This document shows, one piece after another, positions 40,901 to 50,725 of a stretch of 64,000 bases of DNA; position 1 is the stretch's first letter, and every line of letters begins with the position of its first letter. The position numbers were made by a program, and so were the translations under genes. A model generated the notes under the pieces. That model did not search any database, was not told the origin of the DNA, and saw only the letters and a list, made by a program, of their open reading frames with translations. This DNA comes from Aporrectodea caliginosa (Eukaryota > Annelida > Clitellata > Crassiclitellata > Lumbricidae): positions 479,501 to 543,500 of the forward strand of contig JACEVL010000145.1 of NCBI GenBank assembly GCA_020284085.1. The letters run 5' to 3'.

Positions 40901-43900
40901 AAAGGCATGCGCCTCCTTACGCATTCGATCGCATAATTCTTGTAAGACATCTGCAGCCGCGTGCAGCTCGACGCCCTCCTCCTTTATCCAGGCTTGGGAC
41001 TGGCACCACCCACCATGGTTTTGGGCAGCGGCGGAGTTAAACTGCAGATGAGTTGGCACACCGTAGGTTATACACGTCCCTAACGAATCGACGTCACTGA
41101 CTGGCCGACAGATTATCTAATATTAGGTCTATATCTTGGACAACCAATAAAGTAACATTCTTGCACTGCTATTTAATTTCGCCACTGCTCGTACTCTGGC
41201 AGTGCCAGTCCCAAGCATGGAGAAAGGAGGAGGACGCCAATCATCTTTGCTGTGACACAGTGTCGTTAAACAGAAATTAACTATGAAGTGGATGCCATGA
41301 CGTCATTTTCATTTGCGAATGTCCAGGAATCGCAATCCTATTAAGACGTCACAATCGAAATGTATGGACGTCACATGTATCTCGAGGATGTAATGCTCAA
41401 GGTAAATAGAGTCGATGGATTCTACTAAGAAATTTATTGTTTAAGCCATATTCAAGTGTAGGCCTATAAGTCTGATCGAAAGCCAAGAAGGAAATCCTGT
41501 GCCGAAATTGTCTAATCAGTGTATTTTCTACACGCATCAACACATTCCCACGTTTTCTGCGCGAATTGTCACGTGGTCAACGAAATCCCAATTACGTGCA
41601 GCTAAAGTTTGCATAGAAATGCCGTTTTCAAGTTTTCCAATGAAGTGGACTGTGTCGGTCAACAGCTTCGAATTTAAGCTTACATCAATCGTGTACTTTA
41701 ACTAAGAACTGCCATAATTTTCAAAATTACGAATAGCAATTACAAATGTCTTTACACTGTAGCCCCCTAAACATCAAATTGGTTTACATTGACTGGTATG
41801 TGTAGGCTACGTGTGTAGTGTTTATCTCTCGATTGTCAATTTGCCTCTAAGTGGCTGAACGGAATAACCTCATTGTATTATGTAATATGTCTTTATGTAC
41901 TTTATATCCATAGCCTACGTATTCATTTTGGAATATATATTATGTAAACAATTGAAATGCAGACATTTGTTTAGAGCACAACAATTAAATCATCATAATC
42001 ATCATCATTGACATACTCATCATCGTCGTCGTCATCTTCGTCGTCATCGTCATTGTCATCAATGTCGTCATCATCATCAATCGTCATAATCATCATTGTC
42101 GTCGTCATTATAATCCTCATCGTCATCATCATGGTCATTATCATCAATAGCCAGCCACGATATTTAAGATCAGTCTTAATTCCTCAGACTAATCGTTTGT
42201 TCAACGAGGTCACCTTTATAATTATTATCTTTACCTGGTCATAACTAGGATTATAACCATTTTTGGTGAACGAGCTTATTCATGTGTTGACTGTTGAACC
42301 TACACTACATGTATATCACACAACTTTCTCCCTGGTTATGTCCGTTCTGCTCATTCACTTGTGTCGCTTCTTTGTCAACCTTCGATGCCACCTTTTTGAA
42401 ACTGCTTTTCCTCCACAGTTTACGTCTTAGTGCATTAGACATCATTTGGGGGGCCCGACAGCGCATTGGATAACATCTGGCGTAGAGAGCGAGAGGTACC
42501 GAGTTCGAGCCCCGTAGGGCGGACGTGCTTTGTAGGCTGCTATTAGCGCCGTTGTATTGCAGGCTGTCTGTTCTGTTAGTAGTTAAGATTGTTTCAATTG
42601 CATAACATGTAAATGTACAGCGCATGAGTGCGTTTGTCAGGCGCTTAATTAAAGAAAATATATTATTATTTTATTATTAATCTTCTGGAAATTTATCTGG
42701 TTTAGGCGCGGCATTGATTGATGCCTCATATTCATACATTAGGCTTTGTTGCCACTCAAGTCACAAATTAATGACAAATTTCTGCCATCGCGTCAGGGAC
42801 CGAGGCAATTTCTTTCGAGGTATGATGTTTACCTGCTTGGTTAACTTGGGTGTTTGTGAGAGTGTATGAGTTGGGTGAATATTTTGGGGTTGTTTTTACC
42901 CAAGTGTATGATTTGGGTGAATATATTGTGGGTTGTATTTACCTGCGTGCATGAGTTGGGTGACGTTTGCGTCTGGTGAGAGGATGAGGATGATGTAGTC
43001 GAGAGGAATTGAGCTGATGAGATCGAGCAGAAACCAGGTCCTCAGGTAGTGCTTGGCAATCTGACGCGGCTCCAGGATGATGTCATCGGCGAAATTATCG
43101 GCGATTATCCCTTCAACATTCCATCAATACTATCATCACTATCATTATCATACTCATCATCATCGTCATCACCATCATATTTATCATCAACAACAAAGAC
43201 AAAAACAGTGTCATCATAATCTCCGTCATCATCATAATCATCATCATCGCCGATGTCGTCATCATCGTCATCCCCATCATCAAATGTTCACCCAACTCAT
43301 ACACGCAGATAAATGCTACCCCAACAATCTTCACCCAACTCATCATCATAATCATCATCATCGTCGTCTTCATTATCATCATCAGCAACTAGATCATCCA
43401 CCGCTTTATAATCATGCCTATTATCGCCATCATTCAGAGAGATATGTAAATAAATAGAGTGTGATAAATATAGAGATAGAGAGAGACAGAGAGAAAGAGA
43501 AAGAGATACAGATAGACAGACAGAGACGGAGACGGAGACGGAGACAGAGACAGACAGAGAGAGACAGAGAGACAGACAGAGAGACAGACAGAGAGAGACA
43601 GACAGAGAGAGACAGAAACAGAGAGAGGCATAGAGAGAGAGAAAGAGAGAGACAGAGAGTCGAGGTCGCGTTGTTCTTTGTGTCAGTGTTGACACGAATA
43701 TCGGGAATAAAACAAACACGGAGACCTCCATCTGCTAATTGGTCACTCGATGTCGACTGCAGCGGTTCCATCGCCCGATGCATGCGCACGCACCTACAAT
43801 AACCTACTTACTTACGCACTCCAATCGAGAACTTCAATCGCTGAATGCATTAAATTTCTTAAGTAATTAGTAACTACTACCACTTTCTAACAATCACGAT

Positions 43901-44810
43901 CATTTGGTGCAGTAGCTGTGTAGTTATATTAACTTGTGCTTTAAATGTCTGCATAATAATAATAATAATAAATAAAATAATAATAAAAAATAATGAAATT
44001 AATAATAATAAAAAATAATAAAAATAATTAAATTAATAATAAAAATGATGAAGATGATGATGATAATAATCAAAATAATAATAATAATAATTATTATTAT
44101 TTTTATTATTGTAAAATAATAATTATAATAAGGTGAGATACTGCAGCCGATTGATTAAGCTCTCGCCTTTTAAAGTAGAGAGTACGGGTTGGAGTCTCAC
44201 CCGAAACGGTTACTGCGCTTTATAAATGTGTGAATACAGTACAATTTAATGCAATACAATAGTATGTATATGCATTGTATATGGACATTCACTATATGGC
44301 TCCTCTTAAGTACTTTACAAAGCGCTGCATTCGCCAGTCTCATGATGCAAAAGTCATTATGAAAAAGTACATGTAGGCTAGTTAAATCAATAAGAGCGAG
44401 CATTGCTCAGATGACAAGAAGAATCACAGCTGGTTAGATCCCGCCGACACGAAGGTGCAATTCAATATTCGGCAGAAAATGTTTCCATGGAAAAGCCTCA
44501 CTTATCGTAGGAAGACTGTAACAGAAGAATATAATTGATCTGTACCGGGTACTTTGCAATAATTATGGTCCCTCTAAACTAAGTTGGAGGGCGTGAACCC
44601 CTGAATCTGGTTTTGGTTTTGTGGATTCATTATAATTATTCCTTACCTGTTCTGAAGTTGATGATAAGGTCGAGGAGAAAGACTGTGTCCGATATTCCGT
44701 TGAAAACAATCCAGTGTGTACTGAGGTCGTCGTTGAAGAAGGAAATTGCAATAGGTAGGATGATCAAGTTGGCTATTAGCAACACCAACATGAAGAGGTC
44801 CCAATAGAAC
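37643..44810 (-). CDS. HCN: HCN-type hyperpolarisation-activated cation channel, partial gene
   Basis: Three minus-strand exons (44810-44647, 43110-42943, 37740-37643) join in phase to give about 143 residues running from S1 to the end of S4. HCN channels are tetrameric, cAMP-modulated Na+/K+ channels of the plasma membrane. FYWDLFML...[12 protein letters not shown] (S1), [14 protein letters not shown] (S2), [19 protein letters not shown] (S3) and [36 protein letters not shown] S4 match HCN much better than EAG or CNG channels. The regularly spaced S4 arginines and lysines are intact. The N-terminal exon(s) before S1 and the pore and cyclic-nucleotide-binding exons after S4 were not found. 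They may lie outside the window or be too diverged or short to see. Introns of 1.5 and 5.2 kb are full of simple repeats. Confidence 0.9.
37885..38360 (+). repeat. (ATGT)n microsatellite in HCN intron
   Basis: About 475 bp of ATGT tetranucleotides with occasional GCATGT, TTTA and other interruptions. Confidence 0.95.
38565..38720 (+). repeat. Degenerate GATCTATGGTCTTAAAGACGA-like repeat
   Basis: About four or five imperfect units combine GATCCATGG or GATCTATGA with CTTAAAGACG and ACTCGATC. Confidence 0.5.
38886..39212 (+). repeat. GAAGTTGGATGAGCGATGAAA-type minisatellite
   Basis: Seven or more copies of AGAAGTTGGATGAGCGATGA, spaced by TATTTATAGTAGAAGTAG or GGTATTAATGCTAAATTATTG-type linkers. 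The core matches the dispersed family at 17122 and elsewhere, but the linkers differ. Confidence 0.7.
39735..40058. repeat. Diverged inverted repeat with TATCCCCCTAAA phrases
   Basis: The left end (39735-39790) has GAGTATCTCCCCTAAATGAG and GTATCCCCCTTAGCG phrases. The right end (about 39985-40058) holds the reverse complement (GGGGGATATGCTTTAGGGGG). The ends look like diverged inverted termini of an unknown 320-bp element. Confidence 0.4.
40626..40674. repeat. Near-perfect 23-bp-stem hairpin
   Basis: Arms AGCCCCTTAGAATAACAGTG plus GAC (40626-40648) and its complement (40652-40674) differ at one position, with a CAA loop. It is preceded by an (AT)n run. Confidence 0.85.
40679..41059 (-). CDS. 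Unassigned ORF, 126 residues
   Basis: Opens with an [23 protein letters not shown], then [20 protein letters not shown] and a basic C-terminus. The composition is protein-like, but I recognise no family. Part of it lies in an inverted duplication with 41170-41258, which argues for repeat origin. Confidence 0.25.
   Translation of the reverse strand: MPTHLQFNSAAAQNHGGWCQSQAWIKEEGVELHAAADVLQELCDRMRKEAHAFALALKPSLTLWYHIARAMLPHHSHFQSSGSIHGVLFQMHAISPINRSVQSQLRTVKWITRNKFFRFSSLKTCK
40965..41258. repeat. Inverted duplication, about 85-bp arms
   Basis: GGCTTGGGACTGGCACC with flanking CTCCTCCTTTATCC (near 40975-41008) recurs inverted as GGCAGTGCCAGTCCCAAGC with GGAGAAAGGAGGAGG (near 41198-41237). Similarity extends about 40 bases inward. 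Confidence 0.6.
42003..42150 (+). repeat. (CAT/CGT)n microsatellite
   Basis: Trinucleotide CATCGT mosaic. Confidence 0.85.
42448..42655 (+). repeat. tRNA-derived SINE, copy 1
   Basis: The head GGGGGGCCCGACAGCGCATT has an A-box-like GCATTGGATAAC and a B box GAGTTCGAGCCCCG at about 42500. The body reads GGACGTGCTTTGTAGGCTGC and GCAGGCTGTCTGTTCTGTTA. The copy at 62397-62646 is inverted. Confidence 0.8.
42943..43110 (-). CDS. HCN: HCN exon with S2-S3 linker and S3
   Basis: 168 nt. It completes the split glycine, then reads [40 protein letters not shown] and [13 protein letters not shown]. The donor GCAG|GTAAAT is good. The acceptor (TTGAAG|GGATAA) lacks a strong pyrimidine tract and abuts a CAT microsatellite, so that boundary is the least certain, although phase and alignment fit. 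Confidence 0.85.
43125..43400 (+). repeat. (CAT)n-rich microsatellite beside the HCN S3 exon
   Basis: CATCAT and CGTCAT triplets interspersed with unique sequence. Two CACCCAACTCAT phrases (about 43290 and 43332) resemble the 3' end of the neighbouring exon (VTQLMHA) and may be slipped exon copies. Confidence 0.7.
43456..43670 (+). repeat. (GAGACA)n microsatellite
   Basis: Purine-rich AGAGACAGACAG mosaic. No gene. Confidence 0.9.
43948..44110 (+). repeat. (AAT)n microsatellite
   Basis: AATAAT mosaic that includes a TTATTATT inverted segment. Confidence 0.9.
44135..44265 (+). repeat. Short tRNA-like SINE
   Basis: GCAGCCGATTGATTAAGCTC (A-box-like), then GTACGGGTTGGAGTCTCACC (B-box-like), then TGCGCTTTATAAATGTGTGA and a GTACAAT/CAATACAAT tail like that of the 25.7-kb LINE. 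Confidence 0.6.
44647..44810 (-). CDS. HCN: HCN exon with S1 and S2
   Basis: 164 nt. The acceptor TTTTTTCAG|GTTCTA and donor ACAG|GTAAGG are strong. It encodes (R)[19 protein letters not shown], then a loop with [12 protein letters not shown] and [13 protein letters not shown], and ends in the first base of a glycine codon. Confidence 0.92.
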
Positions 44811-45349
44811 CTGAAAAAACGAACCAAGAACATACACTTAAGAAACGAACCAATAACACACAATAAGGCACTCAAATGCATCCAACAATGTATGTTAAGT
44901 AATTAAAGATGAGGACCTAAACCCAAAGGATCAGACACATGACTGTTTTCTTCTAGCTGCATACTAGCTAGAGCAAAAAGCAATTTCATAGCAGTACTTG
45001 TTTAACAGTACAAGTCCAAGTAGAATTTGAAGCAAGTACGCCCAGCAGTACATATCAAGATATTTGAATTGAGCTTCAAAACAAAGTATCAAATGCAACA
45101 AAACAAAAATATCAAATGCAAAAATTCAATAAAATCATAAGCGTTTCCTACAACAGAACAATAAAATTTGAAGAACTACATAGTCTACACTCTGGAAAAG
45201 AATGGAAATTCAACCGAATATATCATTATTAATAAGATATTTAGTCCCATGTGGCGCTCGTTTATGAATTCACCGCAAAAAGCGCGGGTAGCTGATGGAG
45301 TATAGAAAAATCTTAAATTGTTTACGAAATGACAGAGCAGAAAGAGAAT

Positions 45350-46045
45350 GGTTCCTCGAAGCTGGTGGCAGTGAATCCCATATACAGAGGCCTATGAGGG
45401 CCAGCGTTCGAGAAGATATACGGAATTGCTAAGTGTGGATAAACAGCTGGCCAGGGGAGGCTGATCTTAAGTTTGTCCTTGTGGATATAAGTGAGTTGAA
45501 TGTACAGTCAGTAAAATACTAAACAATGGAGCACCTTTTATGCAAGGACAGCAACTTTAAACTGGACCCATGCTGAGAAAGACAACCAGAATCATTTTTG
45601 AAGACTTTTGATTTTGTAGCTGGATATCTTGGAGGAAGGACTAAGCGAGCAGCTGTCTACATGTATACAGGACTGATGTTAATACGTCACAAAGGTGACG
45701 AGGCGAAAACTGAATATTGAATTGCAATAGTCCAGACAATGGTAAGTGAACGGACCAGAGCAAGGGCAGCATTTTTAGTTGCAGACTGATCTATAGCTCG
45801 GAGTTAACTCAGGTAAACGTAACACGATCGTTTACTGTTGGTAAAATGAGATTTCGATCTCCACCTTGAACTTAAGGCACTGATAATAGGAATCTGAATG
45901 TCTTGTAGGACACTAAGAATACCAGAAGGCTAGGCATATCGGATCCGGGATTGTCACAACGATAACTTCAATTTTGTTCACGGAGAGGCAGTTTTGAGAT
46001 ATCCTATCCAGCCATGAAGAGTGAGTTGGATATGAGGAATATGTT
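45350..46045 (-). repeat. Possible decayed LINE remnant
   Basis: The minus strand contains a GACTATTGCAATTCAATA-type sequence, which corresponds to the DYCNS block of CR1/L2 LINEs, within 700 bp of otherwise unreadable sequence. Weak evidence. Confidence 0.3.
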
Positions 46046-47650
46046 TGGAGCTCATCAGCATTATGTATATATAATGTAAATAATGTATATTATGTATGAC
46101 CATTAGATATATAGTTTCCTCAGTATGTATGTTTATATGTATATATGTATACATAAGAAGACATTACAAGTCTATATTAAATTTGATAACTGAAAAAAAT
46201 TGATAGAATTTGCTGGATATAAAAGAATTCGGGTTGAACTTATAAATACCATAGTTAATGTATGTTATTAGCCTACATAAAATAGAAACGACATTTGATG
46301 CACTCTATAGCGCGTATAGATCACATTCCACATAGAAATCCTCTTAAGATTCCGGAAGCTTTATAATTAAATTCAAGCGTTTCGGAATATCAGAAATCAA
46401 CCAAATCTATATACACAGAAACACGAAGATTCCAAACAACTGCTGATAGAAAATCCAATAAAGACGAAGAAATTACTGGACGGAAGTCGACGATCTTTCA
46501 GCCTCAGTGCTTCTGCGTATTTCTCAAAGTCCGTCTCACTGTCCGTGTCTTTCTCACCGTCCGTCCGTTCGTCCGCCCATTGCGTACACATCGATCATCC
46601 CCGCAACAACCTAATCAATTCAAATGACTCCTTTCGAATGGATCTCGTATCGGAATGATTGCGATGCTCAGCGAAACATCAGCCATGAGATGAGCTCGTC
46701 GCGAATCGAAGAACTTCCACCGATAGGATCTCTGCTTGTCTGGCTGTCAGTCTGTCTCCTTGTATGTCTGCCTATCTATCGATCTGTCTGTCTCTTTGTA
46801 TGTTTTCTTTTTCTGTCTATCTGTAATCTCCGGCTGGTAGTATATTTCAGTATTCGAGTCACGCCGCGCCAGCTTAAAGGCAATAATTGTATCCGGATTA
46901 GTAAGGAATCGAACTCAATCACACACGTCTCACTCGTCCGAAAGAAGAAAGATTAGGCACACAGACACATGCATGTATATGCATAAATACGTATACATAT
47001 ACACAATATTTATAAGGATATTTATTAGAGAGTATACAAGCATACAGGAGACGTAGAAATACTGATGAAGACAGAATCTTCATTTGTAGGTATATATTTT
47101 TCTTGTCTATCTGCCTGCCTGCCTCTGATTAATTAACCAACTAACCATTCATCTCTCTCCGTCTTTAAATGTATATAGAACTACATTCATCTTTCTATAA
47201 ATCCATCATCCGTCTATCCATCTATCCGATCATCCATCCATCATCCATCCGTCTACCCCCCCCAGTCACCCACCCATCCACTCATTGATTATACATGTAC
47301 CTGTCGGGTAGACGTTGATCTTTCTATCCCACCCATACACACTCATCACCCGTCCCCACTCAATCCCACGTACACCCGACCACCACCTATCCATATTTAT
47401 TATAATACCCTGAAGGATTACCAAATTGCATGTTCAATGTATCGTGATGAATCTGGAAACCCTTGAAAAGAAAATGTCTGCTTACACCAGGAACTATAGT
47501 GGACAGTGTAATGTTTCTATCTGAGTGTGATTCAGAGACCTTCTGAATGTTGGACCTAAAGAAGGGCAAGTGAACCGTAATCTTAGAGGCAAGCATGCAT
47601 GCACTCTCTCAAAAACCCTGAGCTGACCGCTGCGAAACAATATTTGAATC
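46046..47650. other. No gene recognised
   Basis: Simple-sequence patches (TGTCTGTC near 46740-46830, CATCCATC near 47200-47280). No HCN N-terminal exon could be identified here. Confidence 0.4.
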
Positions 47651-47689
47651 ATTAATGGAAAACAGACAACATTGTCTGCTATTATTTTG

Positions 47690-47768
47690 TTCTCTTTCCA
47701 GACAATTCATCTTGCACGTCAGGTCCGAGGTGTTTCCCTTGAGGAGGCGCTATATAAATGCATGATAC
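47690..47768 (+). repeat. LINE/SINE 3' tail fragment
   Basis: CCGAGGTGTTTCCCTTGAGG followed by AGGCGCTATATAAATGCATG, the tail type shared by several elements here. Confidence 0.5.
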
Positions 47769-47951
47769 CGACGATGGTCATATATTTTAAAGAAGAGAAT
47801 TGGATATAAGGAGACGGGAAAAGTATGGAGAGCTCGTTATCACAGATGTTTTTATTGCACAGGTTGATTTATATTCCGCTTCTTTCAAACAGAATTAATC
47901 AGGGTCCATAGTCCGAGCAAAAATACATATGAAACACATTCACACTTCTGA

Positions 47952-47985
<34 letters not shown>

Positions 47986-47997
47986 TGAGTATGTATG

Positions 47998-48028
<31 letters not shown>

Positions 48029-48271
48029 TCTGAGTATGTATGTCGCTTATATATTAGACTGTTCAGAAAAAAATTATTTCTGAAAAATCACATGCATAGG
48101 GGCTTAAAATGTGACATTTATATACACAACATACCTAGAGAAATCCTACTTCAATATCTCAATGGCAAGTGACCTCTCAAGGAGGTGTAAATTCTTGAAA
48201 TAGAGTGAACATTAGCGATATTTGTGACGAACGTAGTTATTTGTTAAAAAATAGTTATTTTCTATTTTTCA

Positions 48272-49890
48272 GTGTTTCCAATCCATATTCCTGTTAATAC
48301 TCTTCTATCTGATAAAATAGCAAGGATGAACAAACGGTGTCTGATTGATGACCCATTATTTGTGGCTAGCTTGGACAGAATAAATACCACGCCACGTCAG
48401 GCAATGCACATAGTTGCCCCAGCATTAAAAGCAGTGGGTACCAATGTTAATGATCTGACTCTGTGCACAACTTCAGTGTATGAGGCACGTAAGAAGACCT
48501 GTTCCTCTATTGAACAAGGCGTTATAGATTAATTCTGCCCTAAGACACCCTTGTTGTTCCTTTCCATGGTAAGTTGCTGCCAGATGATGAGGGTGTCAAT
48601 GCTGATCGCATGGCAGTTGTTGTGTCTGGCATAGGAATTGAAAAGCTTCCAACATTCCTCACTGCCTGGCTCTGGAACTGGTGGCCTGATGTGGAATAAG
48701 GTTGTTGACACCCTCAGAGAGTAGGAAGGGGTGTCTGAATGGCTGGCTGGGTTGTGCTTTAACCGTTATTCAAGAAACCTTTGACAAATGCCTATTATTC
48801 TTGGTTTGTAGACACCATTTGTTTGAAATAATTGCAGCAGCAGTCTTTGATTATTTTATTCTTTGTCTCCTCTGTGCCACAAAATGCAATTTTTGCCAGG
48901 TTCAAAAATCAGTGGCCTCTCATAGACCAAAGCAACACTGACTGACCTAGTAAGGACACAAAAGGCTGTTCTTTGACTGACAGTGAGAAAATGTGGCTAG
49001 AGCAGAACCACCAAGTTGTAGTTCAGTTTCTGTGGGCGCAGCTGAGTAGAGTCAACCAGCCACGGCAAGACTACTTGGAGTTCATAAAGCTCAGTATTGT
49101 TGCACTTGATGAGGCCAATCGTTTTGGTATGGTGAAAGTATCCACTTCAGTCAACCCGATGCATATCATCATGCCAGGTGGATGATGAAGGGCATATTAT
49201 TGCACGAAGATACTTCGTTTCAGAGAGCAGTTCAAGATGAATCCAAAGAACTGCATACTATGAGAAAAATTTGCCAGTTTACCATCACCCTGTATGTTAA
49301 GGCATGGTTCAATGCACCAGTAACCTGTTGTGATGTTCCTTACAATGATCTGTGAAAGCTACAGAGCATGGAAGCTTCTCACAGCATTGTTAGACAAGTT
49401 GCAGAAGTAGCCCTTCATAAACTAAAAGGCATATCTGGTACATCAGTGAAGATTTGGCAGGATTGTCAATTTTTCTTACAACGCCCTTGCCCACAATAAG
49501 GAACGAGCGAATGGTTTCCGCACTACACATGCCACAGAACAAAATAGATTTAACAAGAGTTGATCCAAAACCATCAAGACATTTAAGGAGAAAACTTTAT
49601 CTGAGTTCGTGACACAGCAATCGAGGCATCTAGTTACTACCCTCACACTCGGTCAAGATTTTGTATCTTCTGATCCCGAAACGTGGAATGGCGGAGAAGA
49701 TTGCCGACATGCCAAAGACACTGTTGCTGCACTTTCTCTTATTAATGACTCTGCTAAGTGTACGGCATCTGACTTTAACTTGGCACTAACACACGATGAA
49801 CAGCAGGGTCAGCTCATCTTCCAAGTAGTCGAATACCACCGAAAGCAGATGCCTACTGATCCACCCAAGAAGATCTTCCCTCTTCAGTGA
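48272..49890 (+). pseudogene. Decayed transposon-like gene, CRHH(I/L)FEI family
   Basis: A series of plus-strand fragments in changing frames: NKRCLIDDPLFVASLDRINT, PALKAVGTNVNDLTLCTTSV, then LPDDEGV-like, VCRHHLFEIIAAAVFD near 48810-48855, SRVNQPRQDYLEFIKLSIVAL near 49038-49110, IWYISEDLAGLS-like near 49430, and FVSSDPETWNGGEDCRHAKD to HRKQMPTDPPKK near 49650-49880. I recognise this order from a multicopy family in arthropod and other invertebrate genomes, generally annotated as uncharacterised and apparently transposon-derived. Many stops and shifts make it non-functional. The exact family name is uncertain. Confidence 0.6.
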
Positions 49891-50234
49891 CAGACAATAG
49901 GCATTATTTTAATAGCAGAAACACGAACACTACAGTTGTATAATTGTTGTATAGTAACAGTCTTAACAGATTTCTAATTAAGCAGTATTGTAACACGTGT
50001 AGTTTATACTACTGTATTCTGCATTTTGTAACAGTAACTGATACAATACATTAGTTCACTAAGATTTGTTTATTTTGAAAAAATTGCACTTTTTGAAAAC
50101 TTTGTCAGCTTTGAGCTGTCACTTAACATAATCCCAGAGCCAAAAGATTTCACTGAGTTGTTTATAATACCAGATGTCACAAATCCAGAGGGTATGCATG
50201 GTGAAAATGTGAAATTATTTTTTCCCCATGTGCA

Positions 50235-50242
50235 AGTTGAAC

Positions 50243-50285
<43 letters not shown>

Positions 50286-50300
50286 CATATATATGTGTGA
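50235..50300 (+). repeat. (AT)n and (TATA)n microsatellite
   Basis: About 45 bp of pure TA dinucleotides and flanking variants. Confidence 0.85.
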
Positions 50301-50469
50301 CACTTGTGTGTGTGTATGTATGGGACATACATACTCAGAATAGAGCATGCCCACGTTTAATGCCATCTTATGGCCTTTCCTAGGACCGTTGATGCTCATT
50401 TACCTTAAAATAGCAAAATGTATACATATTTATGAATATACAGCACCCTTCAGAAGTAATAAAAGGCAT

Positions 50470-50725
50470 TACATGAAATGTCATTATGCATGCATACATC
50501 TTATGGTCGCATATGCACATACATACGTATATACATACATAAGCACAGACACAGGCATACATATAAGCTTGTAAGTTACATGCGTACGTATGTACAAACA
50601 TACATATATGTTTGTGCCTGCTGCATTTATACATATATGCTGCACACATATATATCTACATGCATATTGACATACATGCATACATACACACTTTGCATGC
50701 ATGCATATATATGTACATACATAAA
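50470..50725 (+). repeat. (CATA)n-rich sequence
   Basis: Imperfect CATACATA and ATGCATAC repeats immediately upstream of the LINE at 50725. Confidence 0.7.

Larger units (their letters stand above)
48026..50342 (+). mobile_element. Putative DNA transposon with 19-bp inverted ends
   Basis: TATTCTGAGTATGTATGTC at 48026-48044 is matched perfectly and inverted at 50324-50342. A further direct copy of the left end lies at 47981-47999. Between them is the decayed gene at 48272-49890. AT microsatellites lie just outside the left end and inside the right end and obscure any target duplication. The superfamily is not identified. Confidence 0.5.
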
